Source of the DNA: Mesostigma viride | Taxonomy: Eukaryota; Streptophyta; Mesostigmatophyceae; Mesostigmatales; Mesostigmataceae | Assembly (NCBI GenBank): GCA_009746045.1 | Contig: RPFO01000891.1 | Span: 1,506,559-1,570,558, forward strand | Reading direction: 5' to 3' | Length of the DNA: 64,000 bases | Shown: positions 1-10,818 of the stretch, piece by piece | Layout of the letters: each line of letters starts with the position of its first letter | Position numbering within the stretch: the stretch's first letter is position 1 | Translations under genes and position numbers: made by a program | Notes under the pieces: generated by a model | What the model was told of the DNA's origin: nothing | What the model saw: the letters and a program-made list of their open reading frames with translations, nothing else | Database searches by the model: none

Positions 1-165
1 AATTAATTTATCGTATTAATCGTATGAAAGCACACCGCGCGGATACATTCTCCGGCAGCATGACACAAGGGCCAGCGGTTCTGGTTGCATGGGTTTGCCA
101 ACCCCGTCATCTTTACCTGATTGATTACCCCAAAATGAATTAACTAATGCAGGAGCTACCCCATA

Positions 166-3100
166 TCATGATATAATACACTGGCACGAGGAAGACTTGG
201 CAGCTTTCTCTCGTGGGGTTCCAGGAGATGCCGGCTTCGAGTGCCCCTTTTTTGGTGTCCGAGGCGACACGGGCCCGCCAAGAAAGTTGCGCAGCACTTC
301 CACCACGTCGTGAAAAGGGAGCCGCTGCAACAGAAGGTACAGGCAGCAACACAAACCGAGGGTGGATGGGTTTGAGACCAGAATGCTCGTATCCTAGTGC
401 AAGGCTACCAACAAGGATGTCGCCTGTAAAGAAGGATCTAGTTGTGTGCTGTTTGTCACGCACAGATCACAGCTGTGCTTTCAGAGCACAGATCTCACAA
501 CATAGCAAAACCTGCTGCGACGCTATACATGCCCCCCTACACAAATTGATATCGTATTCTGCACGTGACTTTCCCCGTTTTGACACATACACACACAAAC
601 ACAAAAACGAGAACACACAGCAAAACAGGCAAGCTACCCAGGCACTTCTCCGCCCTCCGTCACCACAAGGAGACCTTTGCTGATTCAAAAGATTCTCTCA
701 TGATCACAGTTCCCCCACAAGTCCCCAATCAAACCCAGCAATAAAACAGACCGGGCTGATGCGCAATCCTCCACCCTCCACCTTAATGGTCTCCATTTTT
801 CCTTTCCCAACACCCGGGGAGACCTTCTTTAGATCAGTATCCTTGCATATTATTCTTCATTCCTTAGATCAGCATCCTCGTATACTTGTCCACAGCCAAG
901 TCAGCCACCCACCTCGCCTTCACGCTTGCTCCAGCACGACAGGATCAAGTTCAGGACGGGCGGCGGGAGCCCCTGCGGCAGCTGCGGGCGCAGCCCGTCC
1001 ATGATCGCCATGGGAAAGTCGGCCGGCCGGATCGTGTCGCTGACATGCGAGTATGCGCGCTCGCCCGACACGAGCTCCCCAAGGATAATCCCAAACGAGA
1101 ACACGTCGCACAGCTCGCTGTACTTGCCGTGGAACACCTCGGGCGCCATGTAGCGCAGGGACCCTGTCTGCGCGGTCATGTCCATCGTAGCCCCCTCCTT
1201 GAGCTTGGAGAGGCCGAGGTCGACGATCACGGCGGTCGTCAGCGTCTGGTCGAGCATGATGTTGTCGAGCTTGAGGTCCCGGTGCATGACGATGCGCCCA
1301 TCTGGGTGGTGGTTCCCATGCAGGTACGCCATCCCCTGCGCGACGTCGAGCGCCCACTTGATGCGGGCCTTGAGCGGGTACTGGTGGATCTTGCGGTTGA
1401 TGAAGAGGGACCCGAGCGTGGGCCCGCTGATGTACTTCATGACCACGTACGCGCGCATGACTTGGCTCTGGATGGACGGGTCGCGCCCGCTTCCGCTTCC
1501 ACGGCTGCTGCGGCCGCTGTCGCCCCGTGCTGCGCGCCCGCCGCCGGGTCATGGCATGTGGGACATGGCAGGGAGTAGGGGATTGTAACGACCACGATCG
1601 CAATCAGCGAAAAAATTAACGATCAATCCATGTCATGGTCGGCTTTACAATCGATGGATGTAACAGGCAACACCAACGTGATACGATAACGTGATGGATG
1701 GGTCAGAAGACAGGGTGAACATGCACACATCCGCGATGGGGTGAACATGCACACATCCGCGATGGGGTGAACATGCACACATCCGCGATGGGGTGAACAT
1801 GCATACATCCGCGATGGGGTGAACATGCACACATCCGCGATGGGGTGAACATGCACACATCCGCGATGGGGTGAACATGCACACATCCGCGAAAGGGTGA
1901 ACATGCACACATCCGCGATGGGGTGAACATGCACACATCCGCGAACGGGTGAACATGCACACATCCGCCATGGGGTGAACATGCATACATCTGCGATGGG
2001 GTGAACATGCACACATCCGCGATGGGGTGAACATGCACACATCCGCGATGGGGTGAACATGCACACATCCGCGATGGGGTGAACATGCACACATCCGCGA
2101 TGGGGTGAACATGCACACATCCGCGAAAGGGTGAACATGCACACATCCGCCATGGGGTGAACATGCATACATCTGCCATGGGGTGAACATGCATACATCC
2201 GCGATGGGGTGAACATGCACCCGTCAGTCTCTCCCAGGGAGGTAGGGAGGGGGGGGACTAGAAGCCCCCGCCGCCTGATGAACCAGTGAAACGTGGCAGA
2301 TGGGCAAGCAAGACGACGGCTGACGTAGGAAGCACATTACTCGGTGAAGGAGGGACAAGGTTGTGAAACCAGTTCTAAGTTAGCAACGTAAGCCGTGTGC
2401 GCTTGGCTTGGGGGGTTTGCCGTGCAGAGCCGAAGGTCTGGCTCCATCCCAGATAAGACCATCTTCCCGATACCAGCCACGCGACTTCCCCACAGGACCA
2501 AGAAGAAGCGAACAGGAGTCGAAAGGAAGGAAAGGAAGGGGAATAAGGAAAGACGATGAGCAATGGATGAAAGGGGAGATAAAAAGGGGAAAGAGTGAAG
2601 GGGGGGCAGAGAGGGCGCTCACACTCCTCGATGTGGCACCCCGCGCCCACAAACTGGACCAAGTTCGGATGGTCTAGCGACCGCATGAGCAGCGCCTCGG
2701 ACGCAAAGTAGGTGATCATGTTGTCCTTGAAATCCGGGCCGAGAGACTCGTGGAAGTCCTTTACCGCCACCATCGTGTTGGTGGGCTTGTGCAAGCAGAG
2801 GGACACGGTGGACGTAGCGCCGACTGCACGCGCACGGCACGGGGCAGCACGGCATGCGGCGGTCGGCAGCGAGGCGAAGAGAGTTTTTTAGGGGGTCGCA
2901 TTGCCAAGCCACAGGTACAGCGATGCAGAGTGAAGCACGGCGCGGGGCCTTTGGCAGCCATGCAGAGGGCGTTTCGCAATGCAGTTGTCAGCATGATTCA
3001 TGGTTTATATTAATTGGTTTCTCTTCCTGTTCTCTTGCTTGACTTCATCATTTGCATCGCTTGAAAAAGGTCACGCATGCGTGTGCTTGTTAGCGTCGTT

Positions 3101-3934
3101 GTATCCATCTGATAAGCCACGAAACAGAGTGACAGGTGGCGCATGAGCGCGCGGGGACCAAGTCCAGTTGCCCGCAACACCAGTGCGGTCAAGCCAGTTG
3201 CTCTCATGAAGCGTGAGATGCCATCAAGTGGGTGGGATACACCGAGCGAGAAGAAACCAAACATCAAGCTTTAAAAGAAAGGAACAACGCACCTCCCAAT
3301 GGGCCGCGGAGCACCAGCGATGACCTGCAGGGTGCGGGTAGGGTGGCAGGCAGAAGACCGCAGTTACCACAAAGGCGCCCCGATAAGCACAGGGTGATCT
3401 GATTGTCGTATCGTCGTACAGCCATGGAGCCCTACACATTCTTATCAAAGCATGCTGGCTACGAATATTATCAAGGCATGCTGCATGCTTGCCGACGCAC
3501 TCCCTCCTCGTTGCCACGTGGCGGTCATACGGCACAAGACTTGGAGTACCCCAACCCCACGGCCAGCCAGCTCTGCAGTATCCTATAGGTCAACCAGGCC
3601 CTGGTCTCGAGAAGCTCCGCTATCTCTGTGTGTGTAACCGCCTGCCATTACCGGACACTGGCCCTGACCCATGCACGCGCCGATTTCTGCATGGCTCCAG
3701 GCTCGGCGACCTGGCAGGGTTAGACAGTGCCACCAGCCCGCCCGCCCGCCCACCAGCCCGCCCGCTCGCCCGCCCGCCCGCCCACCAGCCCGCCCGCCCG
3801 CCCGCCCGCCCGCCCGCCCGCCCGCCCGCCCGCCCACCAGCCCGCCCGCCCGCATGCCCGCCCGCCCGCCCGCCCGCCCGCCCGCCCGCCCGCCCGCCCG
3901 CCCGCCCGCCTGCCTGCCTGTTGGCCTGCCTGTC

Positions 3935-4022
<88 letters not shown>

Positions 4023-5053
4023 GTGTGTGTCTCTGTGGCATTCGCTGGCAGAAGCACAGGGCTCCCAAATGGCCCACCCATTAAGATTCACAGGCCTCGG
4101 TATGAGCAGCCTTTGGTAGGAGCAAGGTGTCCGAGGGACCTCGGCCATGGCACACACCAATGCACATCGCCAAAGCCCACGAGAAAGCACCTCCATGGGC
4201 CACAGACTAATGCACCCACCACAGGCCACAAATGTAACGGTACCTAGTCCCAATGCAGCTCACCACGAAAGAAAGCCAGCATGACTCCTTGACGAGTTCG
4301 CAGTCGTACGGTAAGGCTGGGAAACAAGAACTCTCAAGATGGACTATGGAAGGTTCACACTGGAGGCGTGGAGGTGCAGTTGTCAAGGTGAAAAGCGGTG
4401 CACGACAATGCTGCATATCCCCTCGAGGACATACTGGATCGGGCGGGACATTCGGGAGGCCATACTAGGCTCTCCCCCGCCAGGACCGTGCGGCCACCTC
4501 CGATGGCTGGGAATGCATGGATGGCAAGCACAATTGCAGATAGACAGGGGCCAATCAAGCAAGTAGGCGAGGGTGCTTACCGGGGGACGAAGCAGTCGCC
4601 AAGTACAGATAGACGGGGGCCAATAAAGCAAGCAGGCAAGGGTGCTTACCAGGGGACGAAGTAGTCGCCGATGAGTTCCTTGATCTTGCTGAGTTTCGTT
4701 TCCAGCCCCAGGTAGCTGTTCGAGAAGAGCCGGCGGCTTTCCGCCAAGCTCAGCCGGATGCCGGCTATGTTGCTTTTGCTAGGTGACTCGCACTCCGCTT
4801 CCTCCCCGCCGGTCGTACGACGCCGCGCATGAGAACGCTTTTTTCCGGATTTTGCCGATGGCGATTCCCCATCTGTGCCCTCGGTTTCATTTGCGGTAGG
4901 ATGGACTGGGTTTTGTTTGGTTGGTTCTTGCAGAGAGAACCTTCGCTTTGCATCAACAATTGGAGACACGTCATGGGGACTGACTGGTTTGCCGTCCGAA
5001 TCATGGCCTTGCCTTACTGGTATCGAGACGCGGGTATCGGGAGGCGGATTCAT
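166..5053 (-). CDS. TKL-type serine/threonine/tyrosine protein kinase, five exons
   Basis: Exons (minus strand): 5053-4650, 3324-3293, 2823-2623, 1529-913 and 324-166. All junctions are GT-AG and the phases match, giving about 470 residues. The 32-bp exon 2 completes the glycine loop LGVGATSTV (about 144-152). VAVK supplies the ATP-anchoring lysine (about 167) and SEALL the helix-C glutamate (about 188). MHRDLKLDN is the catalytic loop (Asp about 297) and APE lies at about 341. The metal-binding motif is DLG instead of DFG (about 316). The last exon completes the kinase C-lobe (LPFHDVVEVLRNF). The N-terminal 134 residues are polar and disordered-looking. A Gly/Ser/Arg-rich insert (about 214-228) sits between strands of the N-lobe; it depends on my choice of the exon 4 acceptor and is the least certain part. 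The family (plant Raf-like/TKL kinases) phosphorylates proteins in signalling; the substrate is unknown. Exon 1 end may be off by one base. Confidence 0.85.
325..912 (-). other. Kinase intron 4
   Basis: This is non-coding sequence between the kinase-core exon and the last exon. It starts with donor GTGGGT and ends in a pyrimidine-rich TTCTGTTGCAG acceptor. No other feature is seen in it. Confidence 0.7.
1715..2218. repeat. 26-bp minisatellite in kinase intron 3
   Basis: About 19 head-to-tail copies of a 26-bp unit (GGGGTGAACATGCACACATC followed by CGCGAT). Variants are CGAAAG, CGAACG and CCATGG at the unit end. Because 26 is not a multiple of three, all three minus frames stay open as Cys/His/Met-rich shadows; none is a real protein. 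The array lies wholly inside the intron between kinase exons 3 and 4. Confidence 0.95.
3733..4030. repeat. Compound microsatellite (CCCG)n then (CTGT)n in kinase intron 1
   Basis: About 180 bp of CCCG repeats with a few CCAC or CATG interruptions run directly into about 110 bp of CTGT repeats, through a short CCTG transition. The open frames here (Pro-Ala-Arg, or Thr-Asp-Arg-Gln) are repeat artefacts. Confidence 0.95.
4539..4676. repeat. 69-bp tandem duplication spanning a kinase splice donor
   Basis: Two adjacent copies of a 69-bp unit, starting at 4539 and 4608. The right copy contains the true end of kinase exon 1 and its GTAAGC donor. The left copy repeats the exon end and donor with a few substitutions, so a second plausible 5' splice site lies in the intron. 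Confidence 0.85.
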
Positions 5054-6201
5054 TTAGGGAAAAAAAAAAAAAAAGCGATTTGTCTGCCGAGTGCCGAGTG
5101 CATGCTTCACACTGCACACATTTGGGGGTAAAAGCCCAAATGAGGGGGAACTCGAAACCAGTTAATGCATCCCATGCCGTTACCGCTCAGCGTTCACACG
5201 TAGCATCACAGTGCCATGGCGAAGCACGAAATGCCGTGAAGTTGTCGCCAGTCAGTAAAACAGATTATAGTACCCCTCGAGGAGAGAAGGCACCCCATAA
5301 TTGGCAGCAGGCCATCCAGCGGCTACGTACTCTCGACGAATACGAGAAATACACCATGACCTGCCATAGAAAGGGCAATGTTTGGCAAACGTGACTACGT
5401 GCGCGCGCAGAAACCAGCCTTAAGCGTACAGATAATTTATTGCAAAAATTCTTGTTCTTCTTGGCTCTTGCGTGGCACAAGCAAAGACGAGCCGGGAACG
5501 AATGCCGCCGATAACAATCCCCGTCGGAACGTTAAAAAAAAATTAAAAGAAATATAATGTAGACTAGTTGACCCAAGTGACACAAGCTCCCTACCGAAAT
5601 CCCATGTCGCTTGATCTTTCCCGTCTGCTGTTGGTGGCTTTGAGACTTACTGGCGCTGTCTCCTAGCCATGACCCAAGCAATGCTGGGCACTGGCCACCG
5701 AACGCGTGGCAAGCTGCTGAACTTGGCGGTACCTGTTGCCAGGATGGCACTTGGAGTAATGGCGTCGAATATCAGCGGACTTGGGATTCCGTGCCGTGGA
5801 GTCTAGGATTCGAAAACGTCCTGAACTTACAAAAAGATTTCCTCTGGAGAGCTGTAAGGAACGCATGAGTTGGTCACGATCTGCAGGCAAGCCAATGAAT
5901 CAAATATCAAGACATCTTGGGGGGTACAACTCGGTCCGTGCGGCATGATCGGGCAAATCTTGAACTCCGCTGTTACTGTCATACAGTTCAGCAAATGTCT
6001 GAGGAACGTGGCTGTGCTGCAGGTGCTATCCCTGGGTAAGCCTAACTGCCAGGATTGTGTCAGCATTCGGCAGGTTCAGCCCGGTTCAATATTTTGGGCA
6101 AATATTTTTCGGGGAAATCCTGGGGAAGTGGATACCGGTATATTTGATTCTCCAATTGCCAGCCCGGTTCAATTTACTGTACCCCCCCCACATGTTTTAC
6201 A
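5054..6201. other. Intergenic, no gene recognised
   Basis: A short poly(A) run of about 16 bases lies immediately upstream of the kinase start codon. No convincing coding region, RNA gene or repeat is visible in the remainder. Short open frames lack recognisable motifs or splice signals. Confidence 0.5.
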
Positions 6202-7000
6202 GTTGTTGTGTCCCACGCCGCACATGGGCAGCAGAGAATCTATAGAGTAGTGGCCGAGGGCTGGATATAATTAGTATCGGTGTGGTCCGTGGTACCATCG
6301 GGGCACTGGGACATGGACGGTTGCATCATCGGATACCTGCGCGTGAGCGTTTTACAGTACAGTAGGTCAAACTCAACCACAAACAGGTTTTAATTTAAAT
6401 TGGATAAAATTGGATATAAATATACCCATTGGATATAAATTTACCCATTGGATATAAATATACCCATTTCCCCGAAACTCAAACACGTTTTTCAGTACAG
6501 ATCTCACAGGTTTAAGATCTTGGTACCCTGGCCACTAAAGATTCTCTGCTGCTCATGTGCGGCGTCACCGGCGTGGGACGCAACAAGTCAACAACAACAA
6601 CAATTATTGGATAAATATAATTTTTATTACCAACTACGGCTTACCCGAAAAACTAGGCGAATTTCGGAAATCCGGCACACATTAGGTGACATTATGTGTG
6701 GTCGGATGTTATAATTTAGGTCGGATTACTCGGATACCTCTAGAGACCTCTAGAGATAGAGTTCTACAGCTTGGGTTTAGCTGTAGCTTGGGTTTATTTC
6801 GCTTTCGCTTTCGATTTCGTTTTCAGTCGGTTGTTTACGGTTATGTCAGATGTCAGCTGTTCAGGATGAAAAGATCGAATACCTTTGAAAATAAACGGAA
6901 AACAACGTTAATTTTTTTCGCTTTCGTTCGGCCAAAGTGAGAATGTTACTTTTTAAAATTTTCGATTTCGCCCTTGATTTCAGGGTACGTGGCAAGTGTA

Positions 7001-7149
7001 GCTTGTCTCACTGGACCCGAGTGGGACCAGCGCTATAGTGGTCACGAGGGCCGACTTGTAGTCACGAGGGCCGCATGGCCCGAGTGACTACAAGTCGTCC
7101 CGAGTGGCCACTAGAGCGCTGCGTCCCACGAGTGTCCAGTGAGACAAGC
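7001..7149. repeat. 149-bp imperfect palindrome
   Basis: Two arms of about 72 bp, starting GCTTGTCTCACTGGAC and ending GTCCAGTGAGACAAGC, meet at a 4-base centre near 7075. Most mismatches fall in small blocks where one arm reads CACGAGG and the other CACTCGG. It lies about 200 bp beyond the stop codon of the recombinase gene. Confidence 0.9.
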
Positions 7150-7346
7150 AGCTTGTCCACAAGTGGGACAAGTGCGGAACTTGTCACTCACTGCGCGCTG
7201 GTAGATTCGTCATTAAAAAAATACATTAAAACGGTTGGCATTAAAAAATACATTAAAAATCAGGCACACAATTGAATCTTCATGTTATACTAGGAAGAAT
7301 CTGAACTGTAACGGACAGAAACTGTATACGTTGAGCCATAAAATTT

Positions 7347-8888
7347 CTACTTTGGAGGAATCTGAATTGTAACGTTAAAAACCGGATTCCCGGTAAACGT
7401 GGCGCCCTGGAACATGTGCGACATATCTGTGTTAACAGTATTCGTCACCGTGTGCGTTGCCACCATGTCATCAATCTCACTCAGCACATCTGGTGTCAGC
7501 CAGGCGTCGGACTCCTTCACAGCCTTGGTGATCGACGACTGGGAAACTGCTGCGGCCTCCAACTTCGCCACTTCCTGGATGAAGTCGTCATCGATGTCGT
7601 CATCCACAACTGTCACAGGTTCAGGTACCGGCGCCACTGGCTCAGGCACTGCCACCTCATCAGCTGGGGGTTCAGAAATCTTCGCGCGCTTTTCACCGGT
7701 CTTTTCAGCGCGATATTCGGCATCTCCCCACACCTTGGAGGTACCGGAGACGATGTCTGACACATGCTGCCTCTCCACGTCATCTGGACGGATGTAACCC
7801 TCGAAAGCCTTGGGATCAGTGTGTCCTGTGATCTTGCAAGCAGCTTCTCGTGGCATTCCTGACCTGCTCAGGGCGTTCACCATCGTCACCCTAGGCGAGT
7901 GGCCTGTGATCCGGCCAGCCCACCCGAACCGCTTGGCGGCCTCGCCGATAACGGATCCCACGCTGTTGATGCCACGTGCCATCTCCTTGTGGTACCAGTA
8001 GGTCTTGCCGTCCCGCACGACTGGAGTGTTCAGCTTGGCGGTGAAAAAGTTGGCAGTGGCTGCAGCACCTGGAATCTTCTTGCTGACATACTCCAGATAC
8101 GCCTCAATGAAGCTGGCGTCATAGATGCGGAGTGGTTCACGCCTGTCAGCCACAGGGGTGTGGACGTTGTTGGTCTTCGCGAAGTCCTCAGCAAACAGGA
8201 CGTAGTCGGCGCCAGTTGTGTCCTTGAAGGGTCCAGTCACCTCGCAGTTGGTGGTGTCATGCACCTCCTTGTAGCCACGTCGCCCTGTGGCCATCAAAAA
8301 CAACCAGACGGTCCTCTTGAACAGTCCTTCAGCACTTGACTTGTCAGCCATGTCAGAGGCCAGGAACTGTGCCCGCTGCTCAGGTGTGATGGCGTCAGCC
8401 TTGTAGACGCCTTTGCCCTTGTGATTTCTCCTTGCCAGCGTTCTTGCTTCTGTGTACGCGGCGTGTGCCTCCTGAAACATTGGCGACTTGTCCAGCACCA
8501 CCTGCTTTGGCATCTCGGCGGGTCGCTGATCCAGCGGCAGATTCTGAAGATTCTGCAGGGTGTCCTGGCGCAAGATTCTCTGAAAAGAGTTCCAGAGCGC
8601 CTCCAGTGTTGACTCCCCATAGATTTCCCCCTTCCTTGTCCTGATCTCCACCCAAAAAAAACGCAGTTCCTTGGCAAACTGTGCCATGGGAAGCTCCAAG
8701 ATCCCGTTGACCTGTGCAGGCCAGGTGGTGACCTCTGGATCTGCAGGGCTCGTGGAGATCTTGGAGTGGCGCCAGTCCAGGTAGAGCCTCTCCGCGTACA
8801 GATCTTGCCTCTTCAGCGGCTGCGCCACGGCAGCGACGTTCTCCAGCTCGGCGGATGTGACGTGCTGGTATCGAGAGGGGCCCGCCAT
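7347..8888 (-). CDS. Crypton-like tyrosine recombinase
   Basis: An intact, intronless 513-residue ORF. The catalytic domain is visible: GRRGYKEVH carries the first arginine (about 203-204), HSPR supplies the His/Arg pair (330 and 333), GH lies at 355-356, and the tyrosine nucleophile is in AFEGY (365). The GRRGxxE form resembles the Crypton/DUF3504 class of eukaryotic recombinases more than phage integrases. The N-terminal third is probably a core DNA-binding region. The tail after about 400 is proline- and Asp/Glu-rich. Such enzymes cut and rejoin DNA to move their element through circular intermediates. The open frame suggests recent activity. The product class is fairly secure; the exact superfamily is not. 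Confidence 0.8.
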   Translation of the reverse strand: MAGPSRYQHVTSAELENVAAVAQPLKRQDLYAERLYLDWRHSKISTSPADPEVTTWPAQVNGILELPMAQFAKELRFFWVEIRTRKGEIYGESTLEALWNSFQRILRQDTLQNLQNLPLDQRPAEMPKQVVLDKSPMFQEAHAAYTEARTLARRNHKGKGVYKADAITPEQRAQFLASDMADKSSAEGLFKRTVWLFLMATGRRGYKEVHDTTNCEVTGPFKDTTGADYVLFAEDFAKTNNVHTPVADRREPLRIYDASFIEAYLEYVSKKIPGAAATANFFTAKLNTPVVRDGKTYWYHKEMARGINSVGSVIGEAAKRFGWAGRITGHSPRVTMVNALSRSGMPREAACKITGHTDPKAFEGYIRPDDVERQHVSDIVSGTSKVWGDAEYRAEKTGEKRAKISEPPADEVAVPEPVAPVPEPVTVVDDDIDDDFIQEVAKLEAAAVSQSSITKAVKESDAWLTPDVLSEIDDMVATHTVTNTVNTDMSHMFQGATFTGNPVFNVTIQIPPK

Positions 8889-9743
8889 TGTCGTCAGGCT
8901 TGTCGGATGTGAGAGGCCTACAATGCCGTCAGCGGCCTGTCTATATGGTAACGGTTGGTAGTCCTCTTCTACCGGGTTCGCCGGCGCGTAATCAACGGCT
9001 ACATTTATGCGATCTGTCGTGGCTCCAGCGCCCTAATGGCGCCCTTCCTAACCGCGGCGGCGCACTCAGACAGCGTAACCGCCAGACAGCGTAACCGCCG
9101 GGTTGTCTTCAGCCATCCCGCCACCCCCACCCTACCGCCCAGGATTTTCGCCGCTGTTTACATGGATCCTGACGACAGAACCCTCGCGCTGGGTTTCTGT
9201 GCATCCTATTCTACCGTCCGATCATTCATCTACGGCCACGGATACGACCGCGCCAGGGCGCCACCTTTTCCATAGTTTCCCAAAAACCACCAACATTTCA
9301 AAAGTGTCATACTTTTATTTCGAACCCAAGATCCGACAGTTCAGACTGGCGGGCCGAATATCTGACGGTCAAATCTGCCAGTGGTACCAGGCAAAAAGGA
9401 ATCACAGTGATCGCAGGGAATTTGGCTGTGCACTTGTCCCACGCCGTGGACAAGTTCTGAAGGCATATGAAGTGGCAGATCATCAGTTACAATACGATTC
9501 CGCGGATACCTTTTTCCGCGAGGGCTTCCAGGGCAAATTCAGCAAGCGCTGCGGCACTTAGATACTAAAACTTAGTCTTTGGTTCTTACATTTCAGCCAA
9601 TAAGTTTGCGCCGGGATGACATTGTGATCTCCGAACAATTCAGCGGAACGTACGAAATACCAACGCAACTACAGAAATTTTTCTGTGACGGAACTGTACT
9701 ACCATGTACCCAACAACAACTACTACAGCTACTATTTATTTAC
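8889..9743. other. Upstream flank of recombinase gene within the element
   Basis: No recognisable gene. It probably contains the recombinase promoter, since it lies immediately 5' of its start codon. Open frames on the plus strand have no motif I recognise. Confidence 0.4.
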
Positions 9744-10417
9744 GGCCACTATAGATTCTCTGCTGCCCTTGGGCGGCGTGGGACACAACAACAACAACAA
9801 CAACAACAACAACAGCTAGGTACTATTATGTCCGCAAGCATAATGTAGTTAGTTACTCTATTGGCGGTGTATCCACGCCGGTGTATCCAATGATGCAACC
9901 GTACATGTCCCCGCTGAGTATCTTTGGCTCTTGTCTGTTTGTGATGGCATGCTGTTCAGTGTCCTGGCCCTCGGCCTTCCAAATCTCTGCTGCCCATGAT
10001 TGTGCGGCGTCAGTGGCAACAAAAACATCAACAACAGCTGCCCGCACGGCCGCACCTGAGTTGAGTTGAGTTGAGTTTCAGACTTTCAGCCACTTTCAGG
10101 TAGCAAATACATAGCAACTAATTAGTTGTCAGTTGTCAGTCTGTTGTGTGGGCGGTTCCGCTTACGGCACTGTAGATAGCAGCTGATGGGAACATGCAGA
10201 AAACTTGTCAGTCTGTTGTCACCCGCCCACTATTAACCCTGTCGGAAGCCGGGAATAAAGAATAAACTCAGCTCAACTCAACTGTGAAGTGTGAACTGAC
10301 CTGCTGGCCGCTTGGTTTCTACTTTCTACCCCCGCTGGCCGCTTGGTACACTCAAATTTCCTCCGCTGGTCGCTTGGTGTACTCGCTAGTTCTATTCCCT
10401 ATCACCATACAAAGTAC

Positions 10418-10721
10418 TGAACAAGTCTCGCGTGCAGACACGTGTGTAGTACTCCTACACACAGATCTCGAGTGATTTATCTAGTACCAAATCCGAAAGG
10501 CTTGCATCACTCCCCGGACAGGAGAACTTTTGCGGATGACTGTAGGTGTAAGTTGGCGATGCCATGGTAACCGGAGACGTCCGTCCTATAGTCAGCAAAA
10601 TTGGTGCGAGAGGTCCCCAGTTCGATTCCGGTCGGATTCATTTGCAGATCGCGTTTTCCGCGTTTTCCGCGGCCTGGCACTGAACGCAAAGGTTTTCACC
10701 TTTGCGGAGTGTCTGATCAGA
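10418..10721 (+). mobile_element. tRNA-like SINE, full length, with target-site duplication
   Basis: About 304 bp flanked by an exact 11-bp duplication ATACAAAGTAC at 10407-10417 and 10722-10732. A tRNA-type B box, GTTCGATTCC, lies at 10620-10629, with an A-box-like TAGTCAGCAAAATTGG about 30 bp upstream. The 3' end has a perfect 9-bp stem (CGCAAAGGT / ACCTTTGCG) and no poly(A) or microsatellite tail. A second full copy lies inverted at 21092-21385 and a truncated one at 16327-16461. Movement would rely on a partner LINE. Confidence 0.8.
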
Positions 10722-10818
10722 ATACAAAGTACATATGTCCAGAGTCCTGACTCTCAGAGACTACAACTAAGATGTATGTAGTAGGTGCCAGCCGGCCAGG
10801 CCGTTTAAGCATGCTCAC

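Larger units (their letters stand above)
6202..9796. mobile_element. Tyrosine-recombinase element bounded by inverted repeats
   Basis: A roughly 50-bp sequence at 6202-6254 recurs in inverted orientation at 9744-9796 with only a few differences; the outer edges are (GTT)n and (AAC)n. The core is GATTCTCTGCTGCCC plus GCGGCGTGGGACACAAC. Further, more diverged copies in the right-hand orientation lie at 6530-6602 and 9984-10035. The recombinase gene and a 149-bp palindrome are inside. Classical Cryptons have no terminal inverted repeats, so either this is an unusual element or the repeats belong to nested small elements. Element limits are inference. Confidence 0.5.

Noticed and set aside
886-1603. 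Several long frames opposite or shifted from the kinase core
   Set aside because: They are GC-rich shadows; only one frame contains the kinase motifs.
1623-2220. Cys/His-rich protein resembling a zinc-binding repeat protein
   Set aside because: It is the 26-bp intronic minisatellite; the kinase reading requires this region to be intron.
10560-10640. A tRNA gene (B box GTTCGATTCC)
   Set aside because: No paired acceptor stem or clean cloverleaf, and three dispersed copies with target duplications show it is a SINE.
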